Shown here one piece after another: positions 42,921-52,190 of a stretch of 64,000 nt of DNA. The notes under the pieces were generated by a model. The model was not told the origin of the DNA. It saw nothing but the letters and a program-made list of their open reading frames with translations, and did no database searches. How positions within the stretch are numbered: the stretch's first letter is position 1; the number at the start of each line of letters is the position of its first letter. The stretch is from Lentibacter sp. XHP0401 (GTDB lineage Bacteria; Pseudomonadota; Alphaproteobacteria; Rhodobacterales; Rhodobacteraceae). The translations under genes were made by a program, and so were the position numbers. The stretch spans positions 154,216-218,215 of the forward strand of contig NZ_JAOWLC010000008.1 in assembly GCF_025751535.1 (NCBI RefSeq), in the 5' to 3' direction.

Positions 42921-43387
42921 TGTGTGGCCTCATTCAGGTAGCGCACGCCGAGCCAGCGGGCGGCGAGGGCGGGTTTTGTTACGCCTTCGATCTCGACAGT
43001 GACATCATAGGTGAGCATATAGCCACCGTCGCTGCGCGGGGTAAGCTCGGCCAGTGTGAAGCGGCCTCGAACGCGCGCGCCTGTGGGCACTGGCGCGAGG
43101 AAGCGGACACGGTCGAACCCGTAGTTGATGCCCATCGCCTCGCCTTGCAACGCCGGCATTTCATAGACCATGGCCGAAAGCAGCGAGAGCGTAAGAAAGC
43201 CATGCGCGATGGTGTTGCCAAAGGGGCTGGTAGCGCCTGCGGCTTCGTCAATGTGGATGGGCTGCCAGTCTTCTGTCACATCGGCGAAGGCTTTGATGCG
43301 GGCGGCACTCATCTCATACCAGCGGCTCGTGCCGACTTCTTGGCCAAGCTGCGCCTGCATCTCGGAAAGGGTTTGTGTCTCGGCCAC
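42917..43387 (-). CDS. MaoC-like dehydratase (enoyl-CoA hydratase 2 type)
   Basis: 156 residues from GTG 43387. A single hotdog domain with the hydratase-2 motif: DVTEDWQPIHIDEAAGATSPFGNTIAHGFLTLSLL includes the Asp (D-x-N/D-P-I-H type, here EDWQPIH) and the His/Gly helix IAHGFLTLSLLSAM. Hydrates trans-2-enoyl-CoA to an (R)-3-hydroxyacyl-CoA. The frame is open up to 43903, but that extension is antisense to the SDR gene and is not protein-like. GTG 43387 overlaps the stop of the SDR gene, which supports the choice. Confidence 0.87.
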   Translation of the reverse strand: MAETQTLSEMQAQLGQEVGTSRWYEMSAARIKAFADVTEDWQPIHIDEAAGATSPFGNTIAHGFLTLSLLSAMVYEMPALQGEAMGINYGFDRVRFLAPVPTGARVRGRFTLAELTPRSDGGYMLTYDVTVEIEGVTKPALAARWLGVRYLNEATH

Positions 43388-44208
43388 TAGAGATCCTCGT
43401 TGAAGAGCGAAATCTGTGTCGAGGATTGCATGCCGCCCGAGAGCGGCAGGATGGCTCCGCTGACATATGCGCCTGCGCGTGAGCAGAGAAACTGCATGGC
43501 GCCTGCAATGTCTTCGGGGCTTCCGACGCGGCCTAGAGGCACGCCTTTGGCTGATTGCGCTCGGCCCTCTTCGGAGCCAAGGGCAAAGTCTGTCATGTTT
43601 GAGGGAAAGGGGCCGGGGGCGAGGGCGTTGACGGTGATAAACTCGGGCGCAAGATCGTTGCTGAGCACGCGGGTCATGTGGTGCACCGCGCCTTTTGAGA
43701 CGGCGTAGGAATAGGTTGTTGTGCCTTTGGGAAGGTCCCCCATCACCGAGCCGACATTGACGACGCGGGCAGGGTCTGCGGCGTTTGCGGCTTTCAGAAG
43801 CAGGGGCAGGAGTGATTGGGTGAGGTGAAACATGCCTTGCACGTTGAGCTTGAGAAGCTTGTCCCATGCATCGTAGGGGTGTTGGCCCAGGGGCGCCCCC
43901 CAAGAGCGGCCAGCGTTGTTCATGAGGATGTGGAGCTTGTCTGTGCGGCTCTCGACCTCGGCCACGAGAGCCGCGATGCCTTCCTCGGAGGCGACGTCAC
44001 CTCCGAAACCCTCGGCTTTCCCTATGTAGCCCATGGCGTTTAGCTCGTTTGCCACGGCCTCGCAGGCCGCAGCCTTGCGTGAGGCGATGAGAACCCGCGC
44101 GCCAGCGGCGATAAGCCCCTCGGCAGCCATGCGGCCAATGCCTGTGGCGCCGCCAGTGACGAGGGCAACCTTGCCTGTGAGGTCAAAGAGTTTGTCAGGG
44201 GTCATCAT
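43387..44208 (-). CDS. SDR family oxidoreductase
   Basis: 273 residues. Rossmann motif VTGGATGIGRMAAEG (~17-31), NNAGRSWG (~95), active-site YSYAVSKGAVHHM (Tyr and Lys of YxxxK near 167-171) and VNALAPGPFPSNMTDF. Most similar in layout to RhlG-like 3-hydroxyacyl/3-ketoacyl dehydrogenases. It likely converts a 3-hydroxyacyl and a 3-ketoacyl group in the pathway of this cluster. It begins inside the ligase stop (4-base overlap). Confidence 0.88.
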   Translation of the reverse strand: MMTPDKLFDLTGKVALVTGGATGIGRMAAEGLIAAGARVLIASRKAAACEAVANELNAMGYIGKAEGFGGDVASEEGIAALVAEVESRTDKLHILMNNAGRSWGAPLGQHPYDAWDKLLKLNVQGMFHLTQSLLPLLLKAANAADPARVVNVGSVMGDLPKGTTTYSYAVSKGAVHHMTRVLSNDLAPEFITVNALAPGPFPSNMTDFALGSEEGRAQSAKGVPLGRVGSPEDIAGAMQFLCSRAGAYVSGAILPLSGGMQSSTQISLFNEDL

Positions 44209-45839
44209 GTGCGCAGCTCCGGCAGTGTGTAGTCTTCAAATTGTTTGCGCAGGGTGAGTTTACTCACCTTGCCTGTGGCGGTGAGCGGGAGGGCTTCGAC
44301 CCAGACCACATCATCGGGCAGTTGCCATTTGGCGAAATGTTCGGACATAAGCGCATGTAGCTCTTCAAGGCCGGGGCGTGCTTCGCCCGCAGGCACGGCG
44401 ACAAGCACGGGGCGCTCGTCCCATTTGGGATGTGGTATCGCGATGACTGCGCAACTGGCGATATCGGGGTGCGCCAGCGCGGTGTTTTCGAGATCAATCG
44501 AGCTGATCCACTCGCCACCTGATTTCACGAGATCTTTGGCGCGGTCCTGAATATTGAGGAAGCCGTGTTCATCAATGCTGGCAATGTCGCCTGTGCCGAA
44601 CCAGCCCTCTGCATCAAACGCTTCTTTTGTGGCTTCCTCGTTCTCGAAATAACCGGAGATGATGCCGTTGCCGCGCACGAATAGCTCGCCTGTGGCCAGG
44701 CCATCATGCGGGAGGCGGTTGCCGTCTTCATCGTTGATCTTGAGATCAACCCCGAAGATGCGGCGCCCCTGGAGTGATTTCTTGTCGATCTGGTCTTTGA
44801 AGCTTTGCGCCTTGACCCATGGGGGCATTTTGCCGTGAGTGCCAAGGGGGCTCATCTCGGTCATGCCCCAAGCGTGGACAACATCAACGCCCAGATTTTC
44901 GAAGCCTTCGATCATGGAGCGGGGCGCGGCCGAGCCGCCCACGACGACTTCGGAGAAGTTCTCGGGCTTGCGGCCTTGTGCCTTGATCTCGTTGGCGAGA
45001 CCCTGCCAGACAGTGGGCACGCCCCAAGCGGAGAAGACTTTCTCGCTGTCCATGAGCTTGAACAGGCTTGGGCCATCAAGCGCCGGGCCGGGCATGACAA
45101 GCGAATGGCCCATAAGCGGCGCGGCATAGGGCAGGCCCCATGCGTTAACGTGAAACTGTGGCACGACGGGGAGTATTTTGGAGGCAGGCGGGTAGCCTGC
45201 GCCGAGCACCAGCGTGACATAGAGCGCATGCAGAACGGTAGAGCGGTGCGAGTAGAGCGCGCCCTTGGGGTTGCCTGTTGTGCCGGAGGTATAGCAAAGC
45301 GCAGTCGCGGTGTTTTCATCCATTTGCGGCCAGTCGATCTGTTCTGGCTGGCCTTCAAGCAACTCTTCGTAGCAGAGCGCCTTGAGGGTGGTTTCGGGCA
45401 TATGGGCGCGGTCTGTCATGATGACGTAGCGCATATTTTCGGGGAGATGGTCTTTCACCGCCTCCAGCAGCGGCACGAAGGTGACATCGGTGAAGAGCAT
45501 CTTATCGGCGGCGTGGTTGACGATATAGATGAGTTGCTCGGGCGAAAGGCGGGGGTTGATTGTGTGGACAACCGCACCGATGCCGGAGACGCCATAGTAA
45601 AGCTCGAAGTGGCGGTGGCCGTTCCACGCGAGGGTTGCTACGCGGTCGCCTGTTTCGATGCCTTGGGCTTTGAGGGCGTGAGCGAGCTGTGCCGTGCGGG
45701 CGGCTGTTTCGCGGTAGGTCTGGCGGTGAAAGTCGCCCTCGGTGCGCACCGAGATGATCTCGCTATCGCCATGGGCGTCGACTGCATACTCGAGAATATC
45801 GCTGACCAGCAGCGCCTGTTGCATCATCATTCCCATCAT
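44205..45839 (-). CDS. AMP-forming acyl-CoA ligase (FadD/DmdB-like)
   Basis: 544 residues. An adenylate-forming enzyme that joins a carboxylic acid to CoA in the cytosol. P-loop-like motif YTSGTTGNPKGALYSHRS (~188-205), HAWGMTEMSPLG (~332), and the C-terminal GEWISSIDLENTALAHP with the catalytic Lys in TATGKVSKLTL (~530). The N-terminus MMGMMMQQALLVSDIL and ELYYGVSGIGAVVHTINPRL resemble the medium/long-chain branch that includes methylmercaptopropionate-CoA ligase DmdB of roseobacters. Substrate cannot be fixed from sequence. GGGAGG is 8 bases upstream. It is 104 bases behind the reductive dehalogenase gene. Confidence 0.88.
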   Translation of the reverse strand: MMGMMMQQALLVSDILEYAVDAHGDSEIISVRTEGDFHRQTYRETAARTAQLAHALKAQGIETGDRVATLAWNGHRHFELYYGVSGIGAVVHTINPRLSPEQLIYIVNHAADKMLFTDVTFVPLLEAVKDHLPENMRYVIMTDRAHMPETTLKALCYEELLEGQPEQIDWPQMDENTATALCYTSGTTGNPKGALYSHRSTVLHALYVTLVLGAGYPPASKILPVVPQFHVNAWGLPYAAPLMGHSLVMPGPALDGPSLFKLMDSEKVFSAWGVPTVWQGLANEIKAQGRKPENFSEVVVGGSAAPRSMIEGFENLGVDVVHAWGMTEMSPLGTHGKMPPWVKAQSFKDQIDKKSLQGRRIFGVDLKINDEDGNRLPHDGLATGELFVRGNGIISGYFENEEATKEAFDAEGWFGTGDIASIDEHGFLNIQDRAKDLVKSGGEWISSIDLENTALAHPDIASCAVIAIPHPKWDERPVLVAVPAGEARPGLEELHALMSEHFAKWQLPDDVVWVEALPLTATGKVSKLTLRKQFEDYTLPELRT

Positions 45840-45943
45840 CGTGGCGTCCTCCCTATTTGCCCTGAACGAGCCTAACCTTGGCTGGCGGGAGTCTCCAAGG
45901 GCGTTTCTTGATACCCGGCGGGATGACGTTGCGGCGCAGGGCG

Positions 45944-48900
45944 TTAGAGATCGATCTCTATCACCCCGTCAGGCTCTGCTGCGCGGGATTGGCAGAGGAT
46001 GATCTCGCCTTCGCGTTGCTTGGCGGAGAGCACAAAGTCGCGGTGCTCGACCGCGCCCGACACAAGCCCGCATTTGCAGACACCGCAAATTCCGTCGGAG
46101 CATTTGACATCAATGTGGATACCGTTTTCGGCGAGAACATCTGTCGCGGTTTTGTCGGTTGGCACGGCCAGCGCGCGGCCGTTTTTGAGCTTGAGCGTGA
46201 AAGGATGGTTTACATAGTCAGGCTGCTCGGGGACAGCGAAATACTCCAGATGGCGCGCTTCTTCGGGGAAGCCTTGCCGCGTAGCCGCTTCTATCACGCC
46301 GTCCATGTAGCGGGTCGGGCCGCAGGTGTAGACATGCTGTCCTGTGGTATAATTTGCCAGCACAGTGTCCAGATCGGCGCGGGAGCCTTCATCGGAAAAG
46401 TGGTAGTAAACGCGGTCTGCCCAAGGCATGGCCGCAAGATCATCCAGATAGCCCGCCGATGTGCGCGACGCGCAAGAATAATGCAGCGCGAAATCGCGGC
46501 CCAAAGCGTGCAGGCGGTGGGCAAAGGCGATCATCGGGGTGATGCCGATGCCACCGCCCATAAGGTAGGTTTTGGTAGCCGTTTCATTCAGCTCGAAATG
46601 GTTGATCGGGTAGGAAACAAAGACTTTGCGCCCCTCTGTAAAGATGCGGTGCATAAGCGCCGAGCCGCCGCGGCCAGCGTCTTCGCGCAGCACACCGATC
46701 TGGAATTTGGAGCGATCAGCGGGATCACCTGACATGGAATACTGGCGCAGGAACTCGGGGGAGACGAGAATATCGAGATGCGCACCTGCGGCCCATTCGG
46801 GCAAGGGCGTGCCATCGTCGGTGGTGAACTCGTATTTGGTGACATCTGCGGTCATCGCCTCGGCTTTGGAGAGATTGAGGCGCATGACGGGGGAGGCGGT
46901 GTCGTTGGTGTAGCGATGCACGACACTTGTGTCGCCTGTGTTGATACGCTTCTTATATTCGCCTGCCGTGACCAGCGCCTCATAGGCTTTAATTCCTTCC
47001 TCGCGGTCCATCGGGAAGGGATAGGGGTAGGGATGCGGTGCGAGGGGCGCAGGGTAGACGGCGAGTGTCTGGTCTTCATACCTCAGATCAAGATCTTTTT
47101 GCAGCGGGCGGCGGTTGACCTCGTGCGTTGTGGGGCGATAGCTGCCATCGTCTTGTAGCTCTATATCCCACCACCACTTTTTCACGTCATTCGGGCTGCC
47201 GTTGCCGAGCATGTCGTCAAGCTTGGCCAGCGGCTTGGCAAGCGTTGGAATGTTCGACGCGGCCCAACGGAAGGGAGCCTCACTGAAGAGGCCTTCAAGG
47301 TTCCAGGGGCAGGTTTTCATACAGCGGCCACACATGGCACCGCCTTTGGTTGTCACGCGGTAGGTCGTGCATTTCTGGCTGTCGGACTTCCAGATTTCAT
47401 AACCGTTGAACATGAGTTTCGGGCCAGCCGTGATGGCCCCTGAGGGACATTCACGGGCGCATTTGTTGCAGGCTTCGCAGAAGGCTTGCAAGCCAAAGTC
47501 GATGGGCTTGTCATGCTCCATCGGCATGTCGGTTGTGACCACACCCGACTTGAGCCTTGGCCCAAGGTAAGGGTTGAGGATCACCTCGCCGATGCGGCTG
47601 ACTTCACCGAGACCTGCAAGCAGGAGAAGCGGTGGTTGAAGCACCTCGCCATCCATCACCGTGTGGGCCTTGGCCTTGTAGCCGAGGTTGCGGATGTGCT
47701 GGGCTATGACCCCGCCAAGGAGCGAAAAGCGCAGGTAGGCGCGCATGGATTGGGCGACGGCGATCCAGTCATCGCCCGAAGAACCATCGGTTGTGGAGTA
47801 GCCCTGATCAATGATCATCGAGACGGCTTGATCGTGTTGGGGCACGATTGGCTCGCCTGTGGCGTCGTGGCTATACCATGTCCAGTCGGGGCAGCGTGAC
47901 AGACCTACAGCATCCACACTTAGAAAATAACTCGCGGCCTTGAGATTGGCGGCGTTGCGGGCGGCATCGGTGGGCTTGGGGCCAGCGGCGCTTTCACCGT
48001 CTTGCAAGAGCACAAACGCGCCAAGCGCGCGGCGCTGGGCAAAGGCGGGCGCGGCCTTGCGCACATAGTACCCCCCCTTGGCCGCGTCTTGCAGCCCTTT
48101 GCCCATATCGCCGAACTGGGCGCGCGCGAACATGTCGGTGCGCTTGGGCACGCGGGCGACGCGGGCCTCGTCGATATAGGTTGTCGGATCATCCACGCGC
48201 TTGAGCCGCTCGAAAGGATGCGCCCCCATGGCGTAGGTGCGCTTGGCATAAGGATCGCGGTTGAGGGCGGATTTGGCGTGGCCCATGCCGAGCCACCAGC
48301 CGGGCGCAAACTTCGCCTGCTCGGCCCACGGCGCGAGCGGCTTGTCATGGGCAAGCTCCATATCGGTGCTCACGGCGGCAAGGCCGAAGCGAGTGCCCAG
48401 CCAGGGCGCGTGAAGCTCTCCACCTTCCACGCTGCACAGGCCTGCGGCCACGGCGAGCTGGCCAAGATCAAACTCTGTCGAGGTTTCTGTATGGGCGCGG
48501 GCGTCAAAGCCGAGAAGGCGGATGTAGTTGGCGAGAACAGTTGCCGTTTCGGCCCCGAGAAGGGCTGCGCGGTGGGCTTGTGCATCCATGATCCAGTCGG
48601 AGCCGGGCTCGTCTGGCTTGGGATCACGATTCATCTCGACGAGGAACACAAGGCAGGTTTTGTGGTTTGAAATATCACGGGGCGCGGCGCTCATGCTTTC
48701 CCGCAAATCAGCCATGATGAGATCAATGCCGGACGCCAATGTCTTGGTCTGGCGGGTTTTGAGTGCTTGCGCGAGCCGCGCGATATCGGGGTTGTGGCGC
48801 GGTTCTTTGAGCCATGCGGAAGCAGGCAGCGGACCGAGGCCGACCATCGACATATCATTGAAATAGGCGAAGGCCTTAAGGTGATCGGCGCGTTCAACGG

Positions 48901-49144
48901 GGCTGTCGGGGATGCCGGCTTTTGCAGGGTTGATGAAGCCATCGCGGATGGCGTCGAGCATGGCTTGGAACTCGCCCATGGCGGTGACGATGCTTTCGGG
49001 CTTACCGGGGCGGTGAAAGCTGAGAGCGGCACGAGGCGGGAGCTGCGTCAGGTCTGGCAGGAGGTCGCGGCGGGAGAGCTTTTCCAAAGGATAGCCGCCG
49101 AGATGCAGCGGACGCTTCTTGTCGGAAAAAAACCTGAGACCCAT
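45944..49144 (-). CDS. Self-sufficient reductive dehalogenase: cobalamin/Fe-S RdhA domain fused to a phthalate dioxygenase reductase-type module
   Basis: 1066 residues without a Tat signal or membrane helix, so cytosolic. Residues ~1-550 form the RdhA/CblC-like nitroreductase-fold region and show an internal repeat (~183-270 against ~458-548: IMDAQAHRAALLG...DMELAHDKPL and IAVAQSMRAYLRF...DMPMEHDKPI). Two [4Fe-4S] motifs follow: Cys 556/559/562/566 and Cys 592/605/608/612. After a ~100-residue linker comes an FMN/FAD domain (FLRQYSMSGDP), an NAD(P) motif (LMGGGIGITPM), and a plant-type [2Fe-2S] domain (CSDGICGVCKCG, Cys 1015/1020/1023, and Cys 1051). This is the architecture of aerobic catabolic RdhA enzymes such as BhbA. 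Heads the cluster down to 40442. Substrate unknown. Confidence 0.88.
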   Translation of the reverse strand: MGLRFFSDKKRPLHLGGYPLEKLSRRDLLPDLTQLPPRAALSFHRPGKPESIVTAMGEFQAMLDAIRDGFINPAKAGIPDSPVERADHLKAFAYFNDMSMVGLGPLPASAWLKEPRHNPDIARLAQALKTRQTKTLASGIDLIMADLRESMSAAPRDISNHKTCLVFLVEMNRDPKPDEPGSDWIMDAQAHRAALLGAETATVLANYIRLLGFDARAHTETSTEFDLGQLAVAAGLCSVEGGELHAPWLGTRFGLAAVSTDMELAHDKPLAPWAEQAKFAPGWWLGMGHAKSALNRDPYAKRTYAMGAHPFERLKRVDDPTTYIDEARVARVPKRTDMFARAQFGDMGKGLQDAAKGGYYVRKAAPAFAQRRALGAFVLLQDGESAAGPKPTDAARNAANLKAASYFLSVDAVGLSRCPDWTWYSHDATGEPIVPQHDQAVSMIIDQGYSTTDGSSGDDWIAVAQSMRAYLRFSLLGGVIAQHIRNLGYKAKAHTVMDGEVLQPPLLLLAGLGEVSRIGEVILNPYLGPRLKSGVVTTDMPMEHDKPIDFGLQAFCEACNKCARECPSGAITAGPKLMFNGYEIWKSDSQKCTTYRVTTKGGAMCGRCMKTCPWNLEGLFSEAPFRWAASNIPTLAKPLAKLDDMLGNGSPNDVKKWWWDIELQDDGSYRPTTHEVNRRPLQKDLDLRYEDQTLAVYPAPLAPHPYPYPFPMDREEGIKAYEALVTAGEYKKRINTGDTSVVHRYTNDTASPVMRLNLSKAEAMTADVTKYEFTTDDGTPLPEWAAGAHLDILVSPEFLRQYSMSGDPADRSKFQIGVLREDAGRGGSALMHRIFTEGRKVFVSYPINHFELNETATKTYLMGGGIGITPMIAFAHRLHALGRDFALHYSCASRTSAGYLDDLAAMPWADRVYYHFSDEGSRADLDTVLANYTTGQHVYTCGPTRYMDGVIEAATRQGFPEEARHLEYFAVPEQPDYVNHPFTLKLKNGRALAVPTDKTATDVLAENGIHIDVKCSDGICGVCKCGLVSGAVEHRDFVLSAKQREGEIILCQSRAAEPDGVIEIDL

Positions 49145-49256
49145 TGCGCCGTGCTCCCCCTCTTGGTGCGGCCAGCATGCGCATAATTCTTGGGGGATTC
49201 AATTCCCCGCTGAAATCTGTGATAGGTGAGCGCAGATAGTCCAAAGGAATCAGCCC

Positions 49257-50195
49257 ATGTCTCTTTCTCCCGATCATATCCCCGCCGATTTGCTGCCTGT
49301 TATGGACGCGCTGACCCGTGTTGGCCGCGAAGTTGCAGGGATTATTGCGCGCGGCGCGCTTGGCGATTCACTCAGCGTTGAAGTGGGCGAAAACAGTGAC
49401 GGTGACGGGCAAAAAGCGCTCGACGTGATGGCGGACGAAATGTTCGAGGCGGCGCTGCGCGAGACGGCGGTGCGCTACTATGCGTCTGAGGAGCAGGAGG
49501 GCGTGCTTGACCTTGGCGCAGGCAAGTATGCGCTGGCGATTGATCCGCTGGACGGCTCTTCAAACATTGACGTGAACGTTTCGATCGGCACGATCTTTTC
49601 GATTTTTGAGGCCAAAGACGGGGCTGAAGAAAGCTTCTTGCGGCCTGCGAGCGAGCAAGTTGCCGGGGGTTACGTTGTGTTTGGCCCACAAACGGGCATG
49701 GCGGTGACTTTTGGCGAAGGCGTGCTGATCTATGCGATGGACCCTGCCACGGGCGAATTTGTGCTTGTGGAAACTGGCAAACAGATTCCTACGGCGACGA
49801 AAGAATATGCGATCAATGCGAGCAACCGCCGCCACTGGGTTTCCGGAGCGCGGGCTTACATTGAAGAGTGTGAGGCCGGTGAGACGGGCGCCAAAGGCAA
49901 GAATATGAACATGCGATGGGTGGCTTCTTTGGTGGCTGAAACGCACCGGATTCTGACGCGGGGTGGTGTGTTCCTGTATCCTGCAGATGCGCGCAATGGG
50001 TATGAAAACGGGCGTTTGCGGATGCTCTATGAATGTGCGCCGATTGCGTTTTTGATCGAGCAGGCCGGCGGACAGGCGCATGACGGGGTGACGCGGATTT
50101 TGGACAAGACCGCGCCCGAGCTGCACGCGCGCACGCCGCTGATCTTTGGCTCAAGCGAAGAAGTTGCGCGGGTGAAGGCGCATTACGAAGTCTGA
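49257..50195 (+). CDS. fbp: Class I fructose-1,6-bisphosphatase
   Basis: 312 residues. Hydrolyses fructose-1,6-bisphosphate to fructose-6-phosphate in gluconeogenesis and, where present, the Calvin cycle. The metal-binding IDPLDGSSNIDVNVSIGTIFSIF (split: IDPLDGSSNI near 101-110 and DVNVSIGTIF) and the substrate-binding GRLRMLYECAPIAFLIEQAGG (from ~257; the Cys-Ala-Pro-Ile is typical) identify class I. AAAGGA is 8 bases ahead of ATG 49257. Next along the strand are fba and rpe, a sugar-phosphate cluster often seen with cbb genes. No rubisco gene is in the window. Confidence 0.94.
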   Translation: MSLSPDHIPADLLPVMDALTRVGREVAGIIARGALGDSLSVEVGENSDGDGQKALDVMADEMFEAALRETAVRYYASEEQEGVLDLGAGKYALAIDPLDGSSNIDVNVSIGTIFSIFEAKDGAEESFLRPASEQVAGGYVVFGPQTGMAVTFGEGVLIYAMDPATGEFVLVETGKQIPTATKEYAINASNRRHWVSGARAYIEECEAGETGAKGKNMNMRWVASLVAETHRILTRGGVFLYPADARNGYENGRLRMLYECAPIAFLIEQAGGQAHDGVTRILDKTAPELHARTPLIFGSSEEVARVKAHYEV

Positions 50196-50198
50196 TTT

Positions 50199-50275
50199 CG
50201 AATGGCCCTGCGGGCCATCCGACCCGTTGGGGGCGCTGCCCCCAAACCCCCGGGATATTTGGGGCAATAAAAAAG
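50199..50275 (+). repeat. 3'-end hairpin element, copy 4
   Basis: Behind the fbp stop: hairpin ATGGCCC/GGGCCAT (50202-50218), hairpin TTGGGGGC/GCCCCCAA (50227-50244), and the core CGGGATATTT with GGGGCAATAAAAAAG (50251-50275). Sense orientation, in the fbp-fba gap. Confidence 0.75.
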
Positions 50276-50378
50276 AGCGGGCTTTGAGGGGTCGTGTTTT
50301 CGCTAACGGGCTGGCCCTTTCGGGGGGAGGCGTGGTAGAGCAGGCGCAAATCTGCATTTTATCATCACGAGGTTCCCG

Positions 50379-51434
50379 ATGGCTCTTATCACGCTCCGCC
50401 AACTGCTCGATCATGCCGCTGAAAACGATTATGGTGTTCCGGCGTTTAACATCAACAATATGGAGCAGGGGCTGGCCATTATGAAGGCCGCCGAGAAGGC
50501 CAACGCGCCCGTGATTATGCAGGCGAGCCGCGGCGCGCGGGCCTATGCAGGCGATGTGATGCTGGCGCATATGATCCGGGCTTTGGCCGAGATGTATCCG
50601 AGCATTCCGCTGTGTATGCATCAGGACCACGGCAACAACGAGCAGACCTGCCTTTCGGCGATCAAGCACGGCTTTACCTCCGTTATGATGGACGGTTCGC
50701 TTGAGGCGGATATGAAGACGCCTGCGGACTGGGATTATAACGTCGATATAACCAAGAAGGTGGCGCAGATGGCGCATTGGGTTGGCGCGTCTGTTGAGGG
50801 TGAACTCGGGGTTTTGGGCAGCCTTGAGACGGGCGAAGCGGCTGAAGAAGACGGCTCGGGTGCGAGCGGGAAACTGAGCGAAGATCAGCTGCTGACCGAC
50901 CCTGAAGAGGCGGCGGAATTTGTTAAGCTGACGCAGGTGGATGCACTTGCGATTGCGTGCGGAACCAGCCACGGCGCTTACAAGTTTTCCAAGAAACCAA
51001 CGGGCGAAACCCTTGCGATCAAGCGGATTGAAGAGATACATGCGAAGATCCCGAATGTGCATCTGGTTATGCATGGCTCCTCAAGCGTGCCGCAGTATTT
51101 GCAGGACCTGATCAACGAATATGGCGGCGAGATGCCCCAGACATACGGCGTGCCTGTGGAAGAGATTGAACGCGGCATCAAATCTGGTGTGCGCAAGGTG
51201 AATATCGACACCGACAACCGCATGGCGATCACTGGCACATGGCGCAAGATTGCCAAGGAAATGCCGAAGGAATTTGATCCGCGCAAGTTTATGATCCCTG
51301 CGATGGAGGCAATGGAAAAGGTCTGCCTTGACCGTTTCGAACGCTTTGGAACGGCAGGGCAAGCGGGCAAGCTGAAGCCTGTTTCCATGGACGAAATGGC
51401 GAAACGTTATGACAGTGGATCGCTTGATGTTTGA
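50379..51434 (+). CDS. fba: Class II fructose-bisphosphate aldolase (CbbA type)
   Basis: 351 residues. A zinc-dependent aldolase that joins or splits fructose-1,6-bisphosphate and dihydroxyacetone phosphate plus glyceraldehyde-3-phosphate. The zinc site is seen in CMHQDHGNN (~80-88; the family pattern has H-x-D-H) and in HLVMHGSSS (~228-236), and the Asp/Asn of [11 protein letters not shown] is the phosphate-side motif. The insertion [20 protein letters not shown] distinguishes CbbA-type enzymes. GAGG is 7 bases before ATG. Its stop overlaps the rpe start. Confidence 0.93.
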   Translation: MALITLRQLLDHAAENDYGVPAFNINNMEQGLAIMKAAEKANAPVIMQASRGARAYAGDVMLAHMIRALAEMYPSIPLCMHQDHGNNEQTCLSAIKHGFTSVMMDGSLEADMKTPADWDYNVDITKKVAQMAHWVGASVEGELGVLGSLETGEAAEEDGSGASGKLSEDQLLTDPEEAAEFVKLTQVDALAIACGTSHGAYKFSKKPTGETLAIKRIEEIHAKIPNVHLVMHGSSSVPQYLQDLINEYGGEMPQTYGVPVEEIERGIKSGVRKVNIDTDNRMAITGTWRKIAKEMPKEFDPRKFMIPAMEAMEKVCLDRFERFGTAGQAGKLKPVSMDEMAKRYDSGSLDV

Positions 51435-52110
51435 TCGTTCCATCAAGATTGCGCCGTCTATTCTGAGCGCGGATTTTGCCAACTTCGGGCAGGAAATTCA
51501 GGCCATTGAAGCGCAAGGCGCTGATTGGGTGCATGTGGATGTGATGGACGGGCATTTTGTGCCCAACCTCACCTTCGGGCCGATGGCTGTGAAGGCGTTT
51601 CGCCCGCATGTGAAGACGGTGATGGACGTGCATCTGATGATCTCGCCTGTGGACCGGTATATCGACGCTTACGCCGATGCGGGGGCCGATGTTTTGACAG
51701 CGCATATCGAGGCAGGGCCGCATATTCACCGCACATTGCAGGCCATTAAGGCCGCCGGGATGAAAGCCGGTGTGGCGCTGAACCCCGGAACGCCTGCGGA
51801 ATCGGTTGCGCATCTGCTTGATCTGGCTGACTTAATTTGCGTTATGACAGTGAACCCCGGTTTTGGCGGGCAGAAATATATCGACATGGCGGGCAAAGTG
51901 CGCAGCTTGCGCGAGATGATCGGCGACCGCGAGATTCACATCGAGATCGACGGTGGAATGGACACAAACACTGCACCATTGATGGCGGCCGCGGGGGCCG
52001 ATGTGCTTGTGGCTGGTTCGGCTGTATTCCGTGGTGGCTCGGTAAACAAACCCGAGGTTTACGGCGAGAACATTCGCGCTATTCGTGCGGCAGCGGAAGG
52101 CGCGCTTTAA
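51427..52110 (+). CDS. rpe: Ribulose-phosphate 3-epimerase
   Basis: About 227 residues. Interconverts ribulose-5-phosphate and xylulose-5-phosphate in the pentose phosphate and Calvin pathways. TIM-barrel motifs: [14 protein letters not shown] (~6-19, catalytic Asp), [38 protein letters not shown] and [11 protein letters not shown] (second catalytic Asp). ATG 51427 lies eight bases inside fba and gives the common [11 protein letters not shown] start; an ATG at 51409 would add six residues. Neither has a strong ribosome site, which suggests translational coupling with fba. Confidence 0.93.
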   Translation: MFDRSIKIAPSILSADFANFGQEIQAIEAQGADWVHVDVMDGHFVPNLTFGPMAVKAFRPHVKTVMDVHLMISPVDRYIDAYADAGADVLTAHIEAGPHIHRTLQAIKAAGMKAGVALNPGTPAESVAHLLDLADLICVMTVNPGFGGQKYIDMAGKVRSLREMIGDREIHIEIDGGMDTNTAPLMAAAGADVLVAGSAVFRGGSVNKPEVYGENIRAIRAAAEGAL

Positions 52111-52190
52111 GCGGTCTCTTGAACATGGCTGACAGGCTTCGCATAGTGCGCCTTTAAGTCGTTTCGGGAAACGCTTACAGGAGGTGCACC

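Noticed and set aside
43388..43903. N-terminal extension of the MaoC gene
   Set aside because: Antisense-like, unsupported residues in another frame of the SDR gene; the GTG at 43387 overlapping the SDR stop is the better start.
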